Origin: Chara braunii
Taxonomy: Eukaryota > Streptophyta > Charophyceae > Charales > Characeae
Direction: 5' to 3'
Length of the DNA stretch: 32,489 bases
Assembly (NCBI GenBank): GCA_003427395.1
Contig: BFEA01000707.1
Span: 339,999 to 372,487 of the forward strand
The notes under the pieces were generated by a model. That model searched no databases. It worked only from the letters and a program-made list of their open reading frames with translations, and was not told the DNA's origin. Positions 1 through 8,524 of the stretch are shown piece after piece; positions within the stretch are counted from its first letter, which is position 1; every line of letters begins with the position of its first letter. The translations under genes and the position numbers were made by a program.

Positions 1-67
1 CGATTACACCAGCAGAAAGGAAGTACTACCTCTGCAGTAGATATGCAACAGTACTGGCGAGAGGGAC

Positions 68-102
<35 letters not shown>
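1..102 (+). repeat. 3' end of an unidentified retroelement with poly(A)
   Basis: Sixty-eight bases of non-repetitive sequence lead into an uninterrupted run of 34 A at 69-102. The run is followed at once by unrelated sequence that opens the LINE ORF1 region. A long pure A run at a sharp boundary is typical of the 3' end of an element inserted by target-primed reverse transcription. The element is cut off by the window start, so I cannot name its family. It could also be the tail of an upstream LINE copy. Confidence 0.5.
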
Positions 103-104
<2 letters not shown>

Positions 105-136
105 TTAGATTAACGAGAGGGGAACGAGCTGATGGG

Positions 137-1624
137 ATGCAAACACCCGCCGATCATGGAGATGGTGGACACAGGGAAGGAAACAGAGAGGGTGGCCACG
201 CGCCAAGACAGCAACCCCCAGCGGGGGAGGATTGGGGTGGGAACCGGGTTCAGACACCCCCTCCTCCTTCCCCCCCTCTCCCGACAGAACCCCCTCCCCC
301 AGGGATGGAGGGCACCTACTCAGGAACCCCGATGCCCTCAAAACGGGATCGGGACAACAGAGGGCAGGTGGCACATGACGCAGACCGGAGGAACGGCAAA
401 ATCGACACCTGTCCTCCATCGGTACGACATCATTCAGAGGGGGAAACAAAACAAACAGAACAGGAGGGGGTGCGAATTATCTCATACCGGGACGCCCTCC
501 AGCAAGGTCCTCTCCACCCCGCCTTTGAACTGCCCCCCCCCGGGAACAGAGTGCACAGCAGGGCCGACCGCAAGGAGATCAAGAGACTCCCAAGCACTCA
601 TGCAGGCTTTGGCAGCAGCAGGGGATGACGCAACGGGAGATGCGTTGTCCCTGGATGCAATAGGACTGATGAAGGCACACTTCGTACAGAAGTTGCATGT
701 TCGCCCGATCAAAAAATACATTGAGAAAGATGGATACATCTATCCCCATGCTATTTTCCCTCCTGAAGTTGTGGCGAACCGCAACCTGGTGTACTCTTGA
801 AATGCAATTCAGTACATTTTTCCCCAATCAGTCGCGTCCTCCCCAATCAACGACAAACTGAGATGGGTGCAGGGCAGATTAAGAGCGATCAAAATAAATG
901 ACCAAGCAGTAGAGGATCATTTCCTGGTAGAGACAGCAGACCCGGGTATCATCACAGTTATCACCATCCATCCGATTGACCGGGAAAACCTGATCAGGCA
1001 ACGATCGCTAAAGTTCAAAAACCAACAGGTGCAGATCCGCCCTTGGCAACCGGAGACACCCTTCACTGCAGACCACCGGGGAGAACAGCTCATCAAAAAT
1101 CATTTCTGGGTGGATTTCAGATTTGCTCCACTCAGCGTGCAAGGTGCCATACTGGCAGATCTGCACCAGATTGCTCCAGTGCTGGGGTACATAACGGACC
1201 AGCCACAGTTTCTGCCGAAACGCGATGATACTCTACTGGTAGTATTTGACTGGGAGCCGTCACGAGGGTTCCCAGTAAGTGGTCAATGGTCTTTTTATCA
1301 CGACGGAAAAACACATGCAGTACAAGTCAACCACCCGGAAGACCCCTGGTGTTATGCCTGCAACATCAGAGTGCACCTGTGCACTGACCTCCACTGCCCC
1401 AATACGAGAAGCCGTCAGATGAAAGGACTGGTGAAGCCCCACCCTCAAGGCCCGGGTAGATGGATGTCCGAGGACCCCCCATATGACGGTTGGGTTTTTC
1501 GCAGACAAACCATCAACAAACCGGGAATCTGGACATGGGAAGGGAACGGACAACCCGGGAATTCCCCGGCAAACAACACGGTCTACCCATCTGGGAGACA
1601 GTTCAACCCACCCCCGACAGATGC
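137..1624 (+). pseudogene. L1-type LINE ORF1 protein (plant type), decayed
   Basis: ORF1 proteins of L1 elements bind the element RNA. The N-terminal part (137-628) is Pro/Gly/Gln-rich and ends near a segment reading SYRDALQQG, typical of the start of plant ORF1 folds. The frame then shifts, near a C run at about 533-543, into a frame that carries the rest. That frame is broken by one TGA at 798-800. Residues encoded at about 1090-1210 (FWVDFRFAPLSVQGAILADL, then HQIAPVLGYI) match the pattern of the DUF4283 fold of plant LINEs. At about 1350-1400 the segment CYACNIRVHLCTDLHC resembles a CCHC zinc knuckle with altered spacing. The coding stretch stops at the adapter sequence at 1625. One frameshift and one stop make it a pseudogene. 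The L1 ORF1 call rests on layout and on the neighbouring ORF2; no single motif is diagnostic. Confidence 0.6.
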
Positions 1625-1643
1625 CTGTCTCTTATACACATCT
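1625..1643 (+). other. Tn5 mosaic-end (transposase library adapter) sequence
   Basis: The 19 bases CTGTCTCTTATACACATCT are the complete outer mosaic end used in Tn5-based library construction. They are followed by AGATGTG (1644-1650), the first seven bases of the inverted mosaic end, as in adapter-to-adapter junctions. This is almost certainly a technical sequence left in the assembly. It breaks the LINE ORF1 frame: the frame upstream and the frame downstream become one if exactly 19 bases are skipped. The join may therefore be a simple adapter remnant inside one locus, or a chimera of two copies. Confidence 0.93.
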
Positions 1644-2199
1644 AGATGTGAGAATGGATGGTGAACAGGACAGAGGGAGTAGACAAAAACAGACAGAGGA
1701 AGTGGAAAGGATTGAACGAGATAGTCTGTTGAATGAACAGAAGCAAAGAAAAAACGACAGGACGAAGACAAGGGAGATAGAAAAGGAGAGAGAAACGACT
1801 CAGAGGGAAGAGGCTACAAGGATTGAAGAACGGCGAGGGATTGATGGAATAACAGAGCAAGAGAGGGAAAAGGAGAGAGAGGCAGAGCAAAGGGAGGAAA
1901 ACAGACAGCAAGAGATGAACAGGGAAAGGACGAAAGGAAAGAAGGACGACAGAGACAAGGAAATGGACAACGACAAGGACAGACAGAAGGAAGCCCCACC
2001 CTCTCCCATGCCCTTGCAACACCCTCTCGAGGATAATGGGATCACGGCGGAACTGCACACTCCATATAACGACCCTCTCCAACAAGGAGAAGAGACCCCC
2101 CCCAAAAAACCCACAGACATGGGGTCCACCCTCAGGGTACAAGCCATGATAGGTAAAGGTTGTGTGTGTGTAGATATACAAATAATCATCATTGAATAG
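1644..2199 (+). pseudogene. Charged, Lys/Glu/Arg-rich C-terminal part of LINE ORF1 (probable)
   Basis: An open frame runs from the adapter junction to a TAG at about 2197. It encodes a very hydrophilic segment of roughly 120 residues dominated by Glu, Arg, Lys, Asp and Gln (for example EKERETTQREEATRIEERR), which should form a helix or coiled coil. A Pro-rich stretch follows (APPSPMPLQHPLEDNG). No catalytic motif is visible. It probably continues ORF1, because skipping the 19-bp adapter makes the two frames continuous. Low-complexity coding of this type can also arise from purine-rich satellite DNA, so the assignment is tentative. The last 20 or so codons overlap a GT-rich stretch and are probably not coding. 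Confidence 0.4.
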
Positions 2200-2277
2200 C
2201 GTAACCTGATAGATCAATCAGTAATGCTGAAACGCAAAGAGACCCAACAATCAAACCACACTGAAGGGGACTGAGAA

Positions 2278-2350
2278 CAGAGGTAAGACAGAAGAAGAAG
2301 GGGGGAGGGGGGAGGGGAGAGAGAAGGAGAAAAAGAAGAGAGAAAAAACC
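2278..2350 (+). repeat. GA-rich low-complexity tract
   Basis: About 70 bases consist almost only of A and G, with repeated GGGGAGG and AGAAGAAG blocks. The tract lies between the LINE ORF1 remnant and the ribozyme-like end of the Penelope-like element. It may mark the 3' boundary of that element, since PLE ends often lie in simple-sequence DNA, but no target-site duplication is visible here. Confidence 0.55.
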
Positions 2351-2420
2351 GTACGCGAGTATACAAAATCTCCCGAACGCGACTCAGAACTAAAAATTAA
2401 CATGAAGCTCAGGCGGCGTG

Positions 2421-2473
2421 GACCCGACGTTTCGGCTGTCCACCATACAGCACTCCTCAGGGGTCTTTGGGTC
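2421..2473 (-). ncRNA. Hammerhead-ribozyme-like motif of the PLE terminus
   Basis: Read on the minus strand, the conserved core CTGAGGA (2460-2454) is followed by a 5-bp stem GCTGT/ACAGC (2451-2447 with 2439-2435) and then GAAAC (2433-2429). The outer arms GACCC (2473-2469) and GGGTC (2425-2421) can also pair. The order CTGANGA, stem II, GAAA is the hammerhead signature, and compact hammerheads are a known feature of Penelope-like element termini. I could not place the cleavage triplet (NUH) with confidence, so self-cleavage is unproven. The sequence around it (CCTGAGGA to CCGAAACGTCGG) is the form usually seen in PLEs. Confidence 0.6.
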
Positions 2474-2612
2474 GCGGAGGTACTGTTCATAAACAGCTAC
2501 CTCTTTATATACCTGCGTAGGTCTAAACCAAAAACCACTGAAAGAACGTTCTAGTCCGAGGTAATCATAAAAACAGAACAACCACTTAGGCTAGAAGGTA
2601 AAAAACCACGCC

Positions 2613-2628
2613 GAACTCCAAACCGCTT

Positions 2629-2669
<41 letters not shown>

Positions 2670-2886
2670 AAACACCCCCCCACCGGTGCTAGTGGTGCTG
2701 ATAAGAGCAGACACCGCTAGCACCTGCTGGAAAACGGGTCCAGCGTCCCATATACAGAATGTCGTCAGGGAACATCAGAAAACAGTCCTGCCAGCATTGA
2801 TTACCCTGGAATACAGGGGATTGACTGAGCAGGACCTATTGGAGAAAAAAAAAAATGGGAGAGTGATTTGAACTCCAAACCGCTTC
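2613..2886. repeat. 17-bp target-site duplication flanking a SINE-like insertion
   Basis: GAACTCCAAACCGCTTC occurs at 2613-2629 and again, identical, at 2870-2886. The two copies flank exactly the poly(T)-led insert 2630-2869. This is a long target-site duplication of the kind made by L1-type target-primed reverse transcription. It proves that the insert is a separate, fairly recent insertion into the PLE. Confidence 0.9.
2630..2869 (-). mobile_element. 5'-truncated SINE-like retroposon with LINE-shared 3' tail
   Basis: On the minus strand the insert runs from 2869 to a 37-base poly(A), seen as T at 2631-2667. Its 3' part contains ATGGGACGCTGGACCCG followed by TTTTCCAGCAGGTGC. This is the tail block shared with the copies at 4706, 13903 and 28149 and, more weakly, with the LINE 3' end at 12836. 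GCTGGA/TCCAGC form a stem. A second imperfect stem, GGTGCTAG...CTAGCACC, lies further 3'. The insert has no coding capacity. It is flanked by the 17-bp duplication described separately. Confidence 0.8.
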
Positions 2887-3189
2887 GAACTCCGGACCTT
2901 GGAAAAGTGTATCCTCCAAACTCTACACAGACTCAAACTAGACAGGAAACAAAAAGGTCCCCTGCTCAAAAGACCTAGTCACGGTCTACAAGCCTCAAAA
3001 CCAGTCATATCGACCAATACGAGCCACAGAACACCAGTTCAAAAACTGCCAAAGAGTGCCAAGCCTCAAACTCAACAGGACTCATAAGTCCTCTGCTCAA
3101 AACCGGCCCAAGCCAATAAAGCACAACTCCACTAGTGACTCGAACCAAACAAAAGTCGAGAGAATACGCGTTTGGAAACAAGTGCCTCT
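2887..3189 (-). other. PLE 3' region without recognisable domain
   Basis: These 300 bases continue the PLE on the minus strand, between the RT block and the nested insertion. Several minus-strand stops are present. No GIY-YIG or zinc-finger motif can be read in any of the three minus frames. A lost endonuclease and a 3' untranslated region are both possible. Confidence 0.35.
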
Positions 3190-3861
3190 TTACAAGACGT
3201 GACTCCACTGTGTCAGAAATGGAAGCCAATGGTCCCAACAGCCAGAGAATTTCGTTGAAAAGGACATGAGAGCATTGTCAAAAAAGTGATCAGGGTAACC
3301 ACGTTTCCAAAGCTCAACCTTTAATGTGAACAAGAAGGCAACCTCCATACACGGAACAGTAGTGAAAGACCGAGCACGGTGAAAGAAAGAGATGATAACC
3401 GCCATTTTTTGCTGACGGCTAGAGAACGTGGAGTAGTCTTGAATACTCTGAAAAGTCAATGGATCATTAATCTCAGCCCTTTGATTCTTGTGGACAGCCA
3501 CACGAATCAGTTTCCAAGGATTTCTCAGGATCTTCAGTACACACCCAACAAAGTCCCAAAAGCCACCTTCACTCGTCCTCTCGAGAACCAAATTTGCATC
3601 GTAGCAATGCTGGAACTGTCGAAGTATTTTACTGGCCTTCAACTTCGACTGTCCGCAGTCTTTTTGGAAACGTACAAACAGAGAAACATCGTCCACAATA
3701 CGGAATCCACGAACCAGCTTCCAGTCAGCACCAAGCGACGAAAGGAAGGTAAGCACACAGCAAACACGCAAGCGCAGGACTGGTTGACTTTCCCATAGGG
3801 ATACCAACAACTTGCCGCAGAAGAATTCCAGAAGCAACGACGAAAGTGTTGTTGAGCTCAA
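3190..3861 (-). pseudogene. Penelope-like RT, palm motif C and C-terminal part
   Basis: This minus-strand frame of about 223 codons carries the second half of a PLE reverse transcriptase. RIVDDVSLFVRF, near residue 55, is motif C with two catalytic aspartates (usually YVDD, here IVDD). FWDFVGCVLKI, near residue 100, stands where PLEs have the LPFLD block. DYSTFSSRQQKMAVIISFFHRAR, near residue 145, matches the block around the conserved Lys, Ile and Arg-Ala in PLEs. WKRGYPDHFFDNAL, near residue 185, matches the 'NGYP' block at the end of the domain. The frame is open, but it is cut off from the N-terminal RT half by a frame change near 3861-3902, so no full enzyme can be made. RT copies the element RNA at the nicked target. 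Confidence 0.75.
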
Positions 3862-3901
3862 ATTTGATGAAGGAAAAAATAACAGAAAACTTCAGTAGGA
3901 T

Positions 3902-4483
3902 TCAGCCCTCCTCGCTCCTTCCCTTAGTCAACTTGACAAGTTTCCCCTGTTTCCGGACCATAACTCCCACAAAACCTTTGCTGTCCCAAAGGTCGATGGC
4001 CCATCGCAGCGCACGCAAAATAGAATCATGCGGTAAATTGGAGAACATTTCTTTAACATCAAAAGAGCCACCAATAACCTCCTCCTTTTCACCCAGGGAT
4101 TCATTCATCGACCGAATGCTGGGGACAAGATCTAAAGTGCAGCGTAAATTAAAATGAGAGGAAGACGGCAGTTTCCATAAAATCATGTTGACCGCACGAG
4201 AAACCCTTCGACTAGCTAGTGCACCACCTTCAGAGTACGACGGACAAATGGGACGCCATCAAGATTTGTCCTTATGTTTAGGCAAACAATATGCTTGACC
4301 AAACGAACCATTCTTGACCCAACGACCAATCTTCTGAAAAGACTTCTTTTGAAACTCTGCGCCACAACGTTCTACCACAGACTTCTCACTTTCTGTAACC
4401 CTCATAAAAGACGGGTTTTCCAAAAACAACTTCTTCATCCCTCGACCATATAGCAGTGAACAACAAACCAACGTGTCTCCCAA
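3902..4483 (-). pseudogene. Penelope-like RT, fingers and palm motif A
   Basis: Two minus-strand frames cover the first half of the RT. 4483-4259 ends in GQAYCLPKHKDKS, matching the 'PKIHK' fingers block of PLE RTs. 4186-3902 holds SFDVKEMFSNLPHDSILRAL, matching motif A (FDV-S-LFTN-P), with the catalytic Asp kept. A frame break between them (about 4187-4258) and another before motif C make the gene inactive. Upstream, the frame continues through a TGA into the 32-codon repeat at 4507-4698, which suggests that the repeat lies inside the protein between the N-terminal region and the RT. Confidence 0.7.
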
Positions 4484-4506
4484 ATTATGGTCAATTAATC
4501 ACTTTG

Positions 4507-4698
4507 TTCTGGCGGTCATTTTTGTATGACTGAAGAGGCATCTGGAGTTTCTATGACTAGAACAACACCTCACTTGGATATGGGGTTTTTTGGATCGATA
4601 GATTCTGGCGGTCATTTTTGTATGACTGAAGAGGCATCTGGAGTTTCTATGACTAGAACAACACCTCACTTGGATACGGGGTTTTTTGGATCGATACT
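4507..4698 (-). repeat. Two-copy 96-bp tandem repeat inside the PLE coding region
   Basis: Copies at 4507-4602 and 4603-4698 differ at a single clear base (GGATATGGGG versus GGATACGGGG). The period, 96, is a whole number of codons (32), so the duplication keeps the minus-strand frame. In that frame each copy encodes a basic, Cys/Ser-rich segment containing RCCSSHRNSRCLFSHTKMTAR. The near identity points to a recent duplication. A collapsed or expanded assembly artefact is also possible. Confidence 0.85.
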
Positions 4699-4868
4699 AT
4701 GTTCACTCAAGTTATATGTAAGGGATGCTGGACCCGTTTTCCAGCAGGTGCTTCTCCCCACCAATAGATCGGAGCCACCCCGATAGTAGGTAGGAGGGTA
4801 TGCTTTTATCAGCCCTCCTATCTGCTGTCGTGGTTTTGTTTGAAAAAAAAAAAAAAAAAAAAAAAAAA
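4699..4868 (+). mobile_element. SINE-like retroposon with LINE-shared 3' tail and poly(A)
   Basis: The plus-strand sequence from about 4706 reads GGGATGCTGGACCCGTTTTC and continues CAGCAGGTGCTTCTCCCC, ACCAATAGATCGGAGC. It ends in 26 A at 4843-4868. It contains three possible stems: GCTGGA/TCCAGC, GGTGCT with AGCCACC (one bulge), and AGGAGGG/CCCTCCT. The same tail appears at 2668-2770, 13903-13962 and 28149-28215, and its core appears at the 3' end of the LINE (12836-12890). The 5' boundary is uncertain, and no target-site duplication could be found. The copy separates the PLE N-terminal region from the RT half. Confidence 0.7.
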
Positions 4869-5573
4869 CACCAACTGGCCAATTTGACCGTGATAGTACC
4901 GTACCTCGTCGGATAAACTAACAGATCCGGAAGAAATAGAGGTTACACAGCTGGAAAGATCACCAACCTCTTCAGCACCGATAGATGGAAGAAAACCACA
5001 GGAGTTGAAAGCCTTAGTAATCTGACGACAGAGGCCGGACACCGGATTCCCAACAGAAGGTTTAAGAACATTCTTAGAATTCTTCATATAATCCGGAAAA
5101 AGAGTGACAGAATTCAGTCGGAAAGCCACATGTCCTTCCATACGAGGAAACGCCAGGTCACAGTTAGCACAATTACATTCAAATTTTCCTTCCTGAGCAC
5201 AACTCCGAAAATTGTGGATCAGATCCCCAACAGTCCTATTTCTACACCACACTATACGCATCCTCCGAATAAGCAGCTTCGTCCATGCCGAGTCAATGTG
5301 AAGATTTTGAACAATACCAGCACAGGCCTTACAAATTTCACATTTACAAAAGCGATCGTCAAACAAAATGCGAACGACTAATCGTCGCCGAACAGATACT
5401 CCAAACCGTGTCAAAATAACCCTAGAGAGAATAGCCCTCAATCTCCCCCTTGTCTGTTTCTCTTGGAAGCACCGAACAGCAGAAAAAGCAAACACTAATC
5501 TACGAAACTCCCACTCACGCAGCTCCAACCGAGAGGAAGGATTACTGAGAAGAAGGGATAGACAATGGTGCAA
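4869..5573 (-). pseudogene. Cys-rich N-terminal region of the Penelope-like element
   Basis: A minus-strand frame of about 235 codons lies upstream of the PLE RT. Its middle part reads RFCKCEICKACAGIVQNLHI, then RIVWCRNRTVGDLIHNFRSC, then FECNCANC. This pattern (a basic strand, an 'N-tV-g-L-hN' block, then closely spaced cysteines) resembles the segment next to the endonuclease in PLEs. In canonical PLEs that segment follows the RT; here it precedes it. This could be the permuted layout described for PLEs of the green lineage, or simply an N-terminal region of its own kind. The frame has no stop, unlike the RT part. Function unknown; nucleic-acid binding through zinc is plausible from the cysteines. 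Confidence 0.5.
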
Positions 5574-6602
5574 ACAGATTCCAAATTCTGGAGTACTGGA
5601 AAGATAAAACTGTGGCTATGTTAAGCCCTCTCCAGAATGTGAACCACGGACCCCAGGAAGATATGGAAGGGGTTGTGAAGATCACAGAGGATCCAATGGA
5701 GCTGCTACAAATGGATCAGGCAGGACCCCTGCCATCGGGCCAGGCCGATACACTGGGCCCGAGTCAAAACAAACAATCCAATTCGCAACTCTTCCCCTTA
5801 GCTAACCAGCAGTGCCAACTCCAACATCAACATCGACAACACAGTCTGGAAGAATCTCTGGCTCCCACAATTAATATCCCACCAGAGACTTTTGTCCTTC
5901 TCCAGGCCCAGGCGACTGACCAAGTAAGGGCAGCCTTTGCTGCCCCACTCCTGCCGTCCCCACCAGAAGCCGCCCCCCCCCCTCCCCCTTGCCATAGAGG
6001 TGGACATGGTAGCAACTGCTGCATTTGCTGCTTTTGGGAAGCGGGAAGACACCACGGGGGACGACAGCCGGAGGAAAAAACCGCCCAGAAACTGTCCAAG
6101 AATAAGCAAGGGCGGGAAAGGTTGAAGGCCTTGACTGACACCATTTTGATTGCCTTTCTAAAAACCTCGTGCCAAGGCGACCACTTGTTCACCCCGCTGC
6201 TCCACTGGGAAAAACTCAGAGGAGCTTTCATGTCTGCAACAATAGTTACACAACTGTTGGATACATCGGCAGACCCGGGGCAGATTGACTGGAAGGCAGT
6301 CGCTGGAGCGGTAATAACTGTGGTTAGGCTTGCTGCAGAAAATTGCAGACAAAGCGGTATCAGGTGAAGGTCAACAGCAGGTAGGAGCTATGTGCTTATT
6401 AAAAGAGTCATATGAGGAGGAGGGAACACTGACCTATGAAGTGATTGTCTTGCCGGAAGTCATAATTCAGGAGTTGGGGCACACCATGGGAGGTAGGGAT
6501 GAAGAGGGAGCATTGGTGCCAATGGGAGCACAGGATTTCATCCCCGCACACTTGTTACGTCCCCTGCTGCACACATCTCTCCTTCGTGAGAGGAGAAACT
6601 GA
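5549..6602 (+). pseudogene. LINE ORF1-like or linker region, no recognised domain
   Basis: An open frame from 5549 to 6367 is followed by an overlapping frame 6330-6602, which suggests one protein with a frameshift near 6340-6360. The first part is Gln/Pro-rich (QQCQLQHQHRQHS, PPEAAPPPPPC). It then has a basic stretch (KLSKNKQGRERLK) and a predicted helical segment of about 90 residues (TDTILIAFLKTSC through AVAGAVITVVRLAAENC). The second part continues as an acidic segment ending LLRERRN. I do not recognise the fold. Its place directly upstream of the LINE endonuclease suggests a C-terminal part of ORF1 or an extra ORF of the same LINE. The weak start context and frame break mean the copy is not functional. 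Confidence 0.4.
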
Positions 6603-7421
6603 CGGATCATCAATCACTCATTGGCCATCCAGCCTGGAGACTGCTTTCTTCCTCAGACTCAGGCTCTAACTCCGACTCAGATTCCGACTCAGATTCATAT
6701 TCTGATGCGGTCGGGTCTTCGCCTGCAGCCTCAACATTCCAATGGGACATCCCCCTATTGAAAAGAACGACCTTTCAACATACAGCACCGGTACCCCTCC
6801 TTCTCAGAACAGACTCGCATACTGGGCCGCCAGTCAAACGGACCCTCTTCAGGGATAGTCTGCCAGCAACAGCGGCCGCACAAGGACAATCAGAAGACAC
6901 TCCCAAAGAAGGGGTCGTAATACTGCCAATCCGCAGGAAGAAGGAGGGGGGAGAGTGGCGGATTGGACTGAGACATGCCACTCCCCGGATTCCCAGGCTG
7001 GCCTCACGCCTCCTGAAATCCGTCCAGGACACACCGGCGGGCCTCACCATTCATGGATGGAATGGCTCGACTCCACAAATACTGACTAGACACATGTCAC
7101 ATGCTGCGGAATCACCTTAACCAGTTGGGGGATCAGGGAGCGGCAGGAACGATCTTCCCACAAGACCTCCCCTTCCCCAAGGGAATCACTCCCACTCTGG
7201 TACTCTATGAGGCAGACCCACAACAACAACAGAGCGACAACCAAATCACCTGGTTGTCCCAAGGAGAGTTGCTCCAAACCCCAATTGCTCGCATGCGCAC
7301 CAATAAGACATGGTCTACAGAAGTGCAGGTCATCTTCCTACAACACATGCTGGAGGCAGGGGCCTTGCAAGCCAATAGGGAGTGGGATGACCTGGCCATA
7401 GGGGCCGCAGCAATGAATTGA
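6603..7421 (+). pseudogene. LINE linker region, frame-shifted coding remnants
   Basis: Between 6603 and 7421 the plus strand holds remnants in two frames: 6758-7120 (Pro/Arg-rich, with EGVVILPIRRKKEGGEWRIG) and 7101-7421 (ending EVQVIFLQHMLEAGALQANR then EWDDLAIGAAAMN, stop). They overlap by 20 bases, the signature of one frame broken by an indel. An imperfect TCAGATTCCGACTCAGATTC array at 6655-6710 encodes a short Thr/Gln or Ser/Asp repeat. No catalytic motif is visible. The last stop lies about 235 bases before the endonuclease, so this is the end of ORF1 or of an intermediate ORF. Confidence 0.4.
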
Positions 7422-7657
7422 AACCCTGAATTTCTTAAAAAAAAGACAAAAAACAGACGAAAGTGTAAGCACAAACAATCAAAACCCATTATAATGGCAC
7501 ACGAATGTCGGGTATTACAGGCACAAGGGCACTGGGCTGACGGACAGGAAGGTTCCCAGTTCCCAGGGCGGTTGCAGGGGGGGGCCACCCAGCCTGTCCC
7601 AGCCCTCCACGCCCCCCACCACCACTCCGCCATCAGCCTGCATGGGCAAAAAAACTA

Positions 7658-8481
7658 GTGGAGGCTGACCTGGACATCAGATCCATAAACGTGAATGGCC
7701 TGGCGCAACCGAATGAACAAAAAAGGGCAGCCTTTTGAAACCTTATAACCAGTGATATGAAAGGAAATGGTCGGACGCCATAGGGGTGCAAGAGACCCAC
7801 TTAACAAACTCCGACCACCACCAAGCCCAGGCACGCCAAGTGTGGTCATACCAGGCTTTCGCGGCGCCGGCCAGATCAGCGGCGTCCACGGGGGTGGCCA
7901 TTTGGCTCCCCCCATCTTCGAGACTACTCCCTATACAGGCACAATGGGACCTGGAGGAGGGTAGATAGGTAAGCCTTCGGGCGTCGCTGGGTACAGACGA
8001 AATATGCTTAGTCTGTGTGTACGCACCTAATGATCCAACACAGAGAGTTCATTTTTTTGAAAATCTGCACTGCTGTCTGCCAAGGGATATCCCCATCATC
8101 ATGATGGGGGACTTCAACACTATATTGGACCCCGTCCTGGATAGGAGATCTGCATCCTACTCACCATCTGACCAACAGCCGGTTAGAGTTCAGGGCCCTG
8201 ACAGCTTAGCCTTGGATCACATGATGACACGTCAGGACCTGCTAGATTCATATAAACACCCTCACCCAGGAAAAAGAGCTTATGCATGCGTGAGGTCGAA
8301 GGGCGAGGCAGGTATATCCAACTCACAGATTGACCTTGGCTTGGTATCGAAGAATCTTACAAGATTACTCATAATGGTGGATATTCTCCCCTTCTCTCCC
8401 TGTAAGTCCTTCGACCACCGCATGATAGCCATGGGCCTCTCATTTCACACTCACATGACTCAAGGCCCTGTTTTTTTTTAA
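7658..8481 (+). pseudogene. LINE ORF2, APE-type endonuclease domain
   Basis: This part of ORF2 nicks target DNA to prime reverse transcription. The motifs appear in the right order although split over two frames: DIRSINVNGL (about 7668), AIGVQETHL (about 7778, with the catalytic Glu), VCVYAPND (about 8013), IIMMGDFNTILDP (about 8096, with Asp and Asn), SQIDLGLVS (about 8323) and SFDHRMIAMGL (about 8409, with the catalytic Asp-His). Thus all active-site residues are still readable. The frame is interrupted by a TGA near 7737, a frameshift near 7765 and a TAG at 7963-7968. A start ATG at 7642 is out of frame by an indel in an A run. The copy is dead but recognisable. Confidence 0.85.
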
Positions 8482-8524
8482 GTTTAACTCTTCCCTTCTG
8501 GAAGTACCGAGTCTGGACAAACAG

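Larger units (their letters stand above)
2390..5573 (-). mobile_element. Penelope-like retroelement (PLE), degraded, with two nested insertions
   Basis: On the minus strand, a Cys-rich N-terminal region (5573-4869), an in-frame tandem repeat (4698-4507), PLE-type RT blocks (4483-3190) and a hammerhead-like motif (2473-2421) follow in the order expected for one element. PLE RTs are related to telomerase. The visible blocks include GQAYCLPKHK (the 'PKxHK' finger block), SFDVKEMFSNLP (palm motif A), RIVDDVSLFV (motif C) and DYSTFSSRQQKMAVIISFFHRA (the C-terminal block). I do not see a GIY-YIG endonuclease in any frame. Two poly(A)-tailed SINE-like copies interrupt the element at 2630-2869 and about 4699-4868. 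Several stops and frameshifts show that it is inactive. The outer boundaries are approximate. Confidence 0.75.

Noticed and set aside
1642-2217. Minus-strand 191-codon frame rich in Leu, Phe and Ser
   Set aside because: It is the antisense of the Glu/Lys/Arg-rich segment and contains the translated adapter (DVYKRQ).
3005-3238. GIY-YIG endonuclease downstream of the PLE RT
   Set aside because: No GIY or YIG-like words, no catalytic Arg/Glu pattern in any minus-strand frame between 2390 and 3240.
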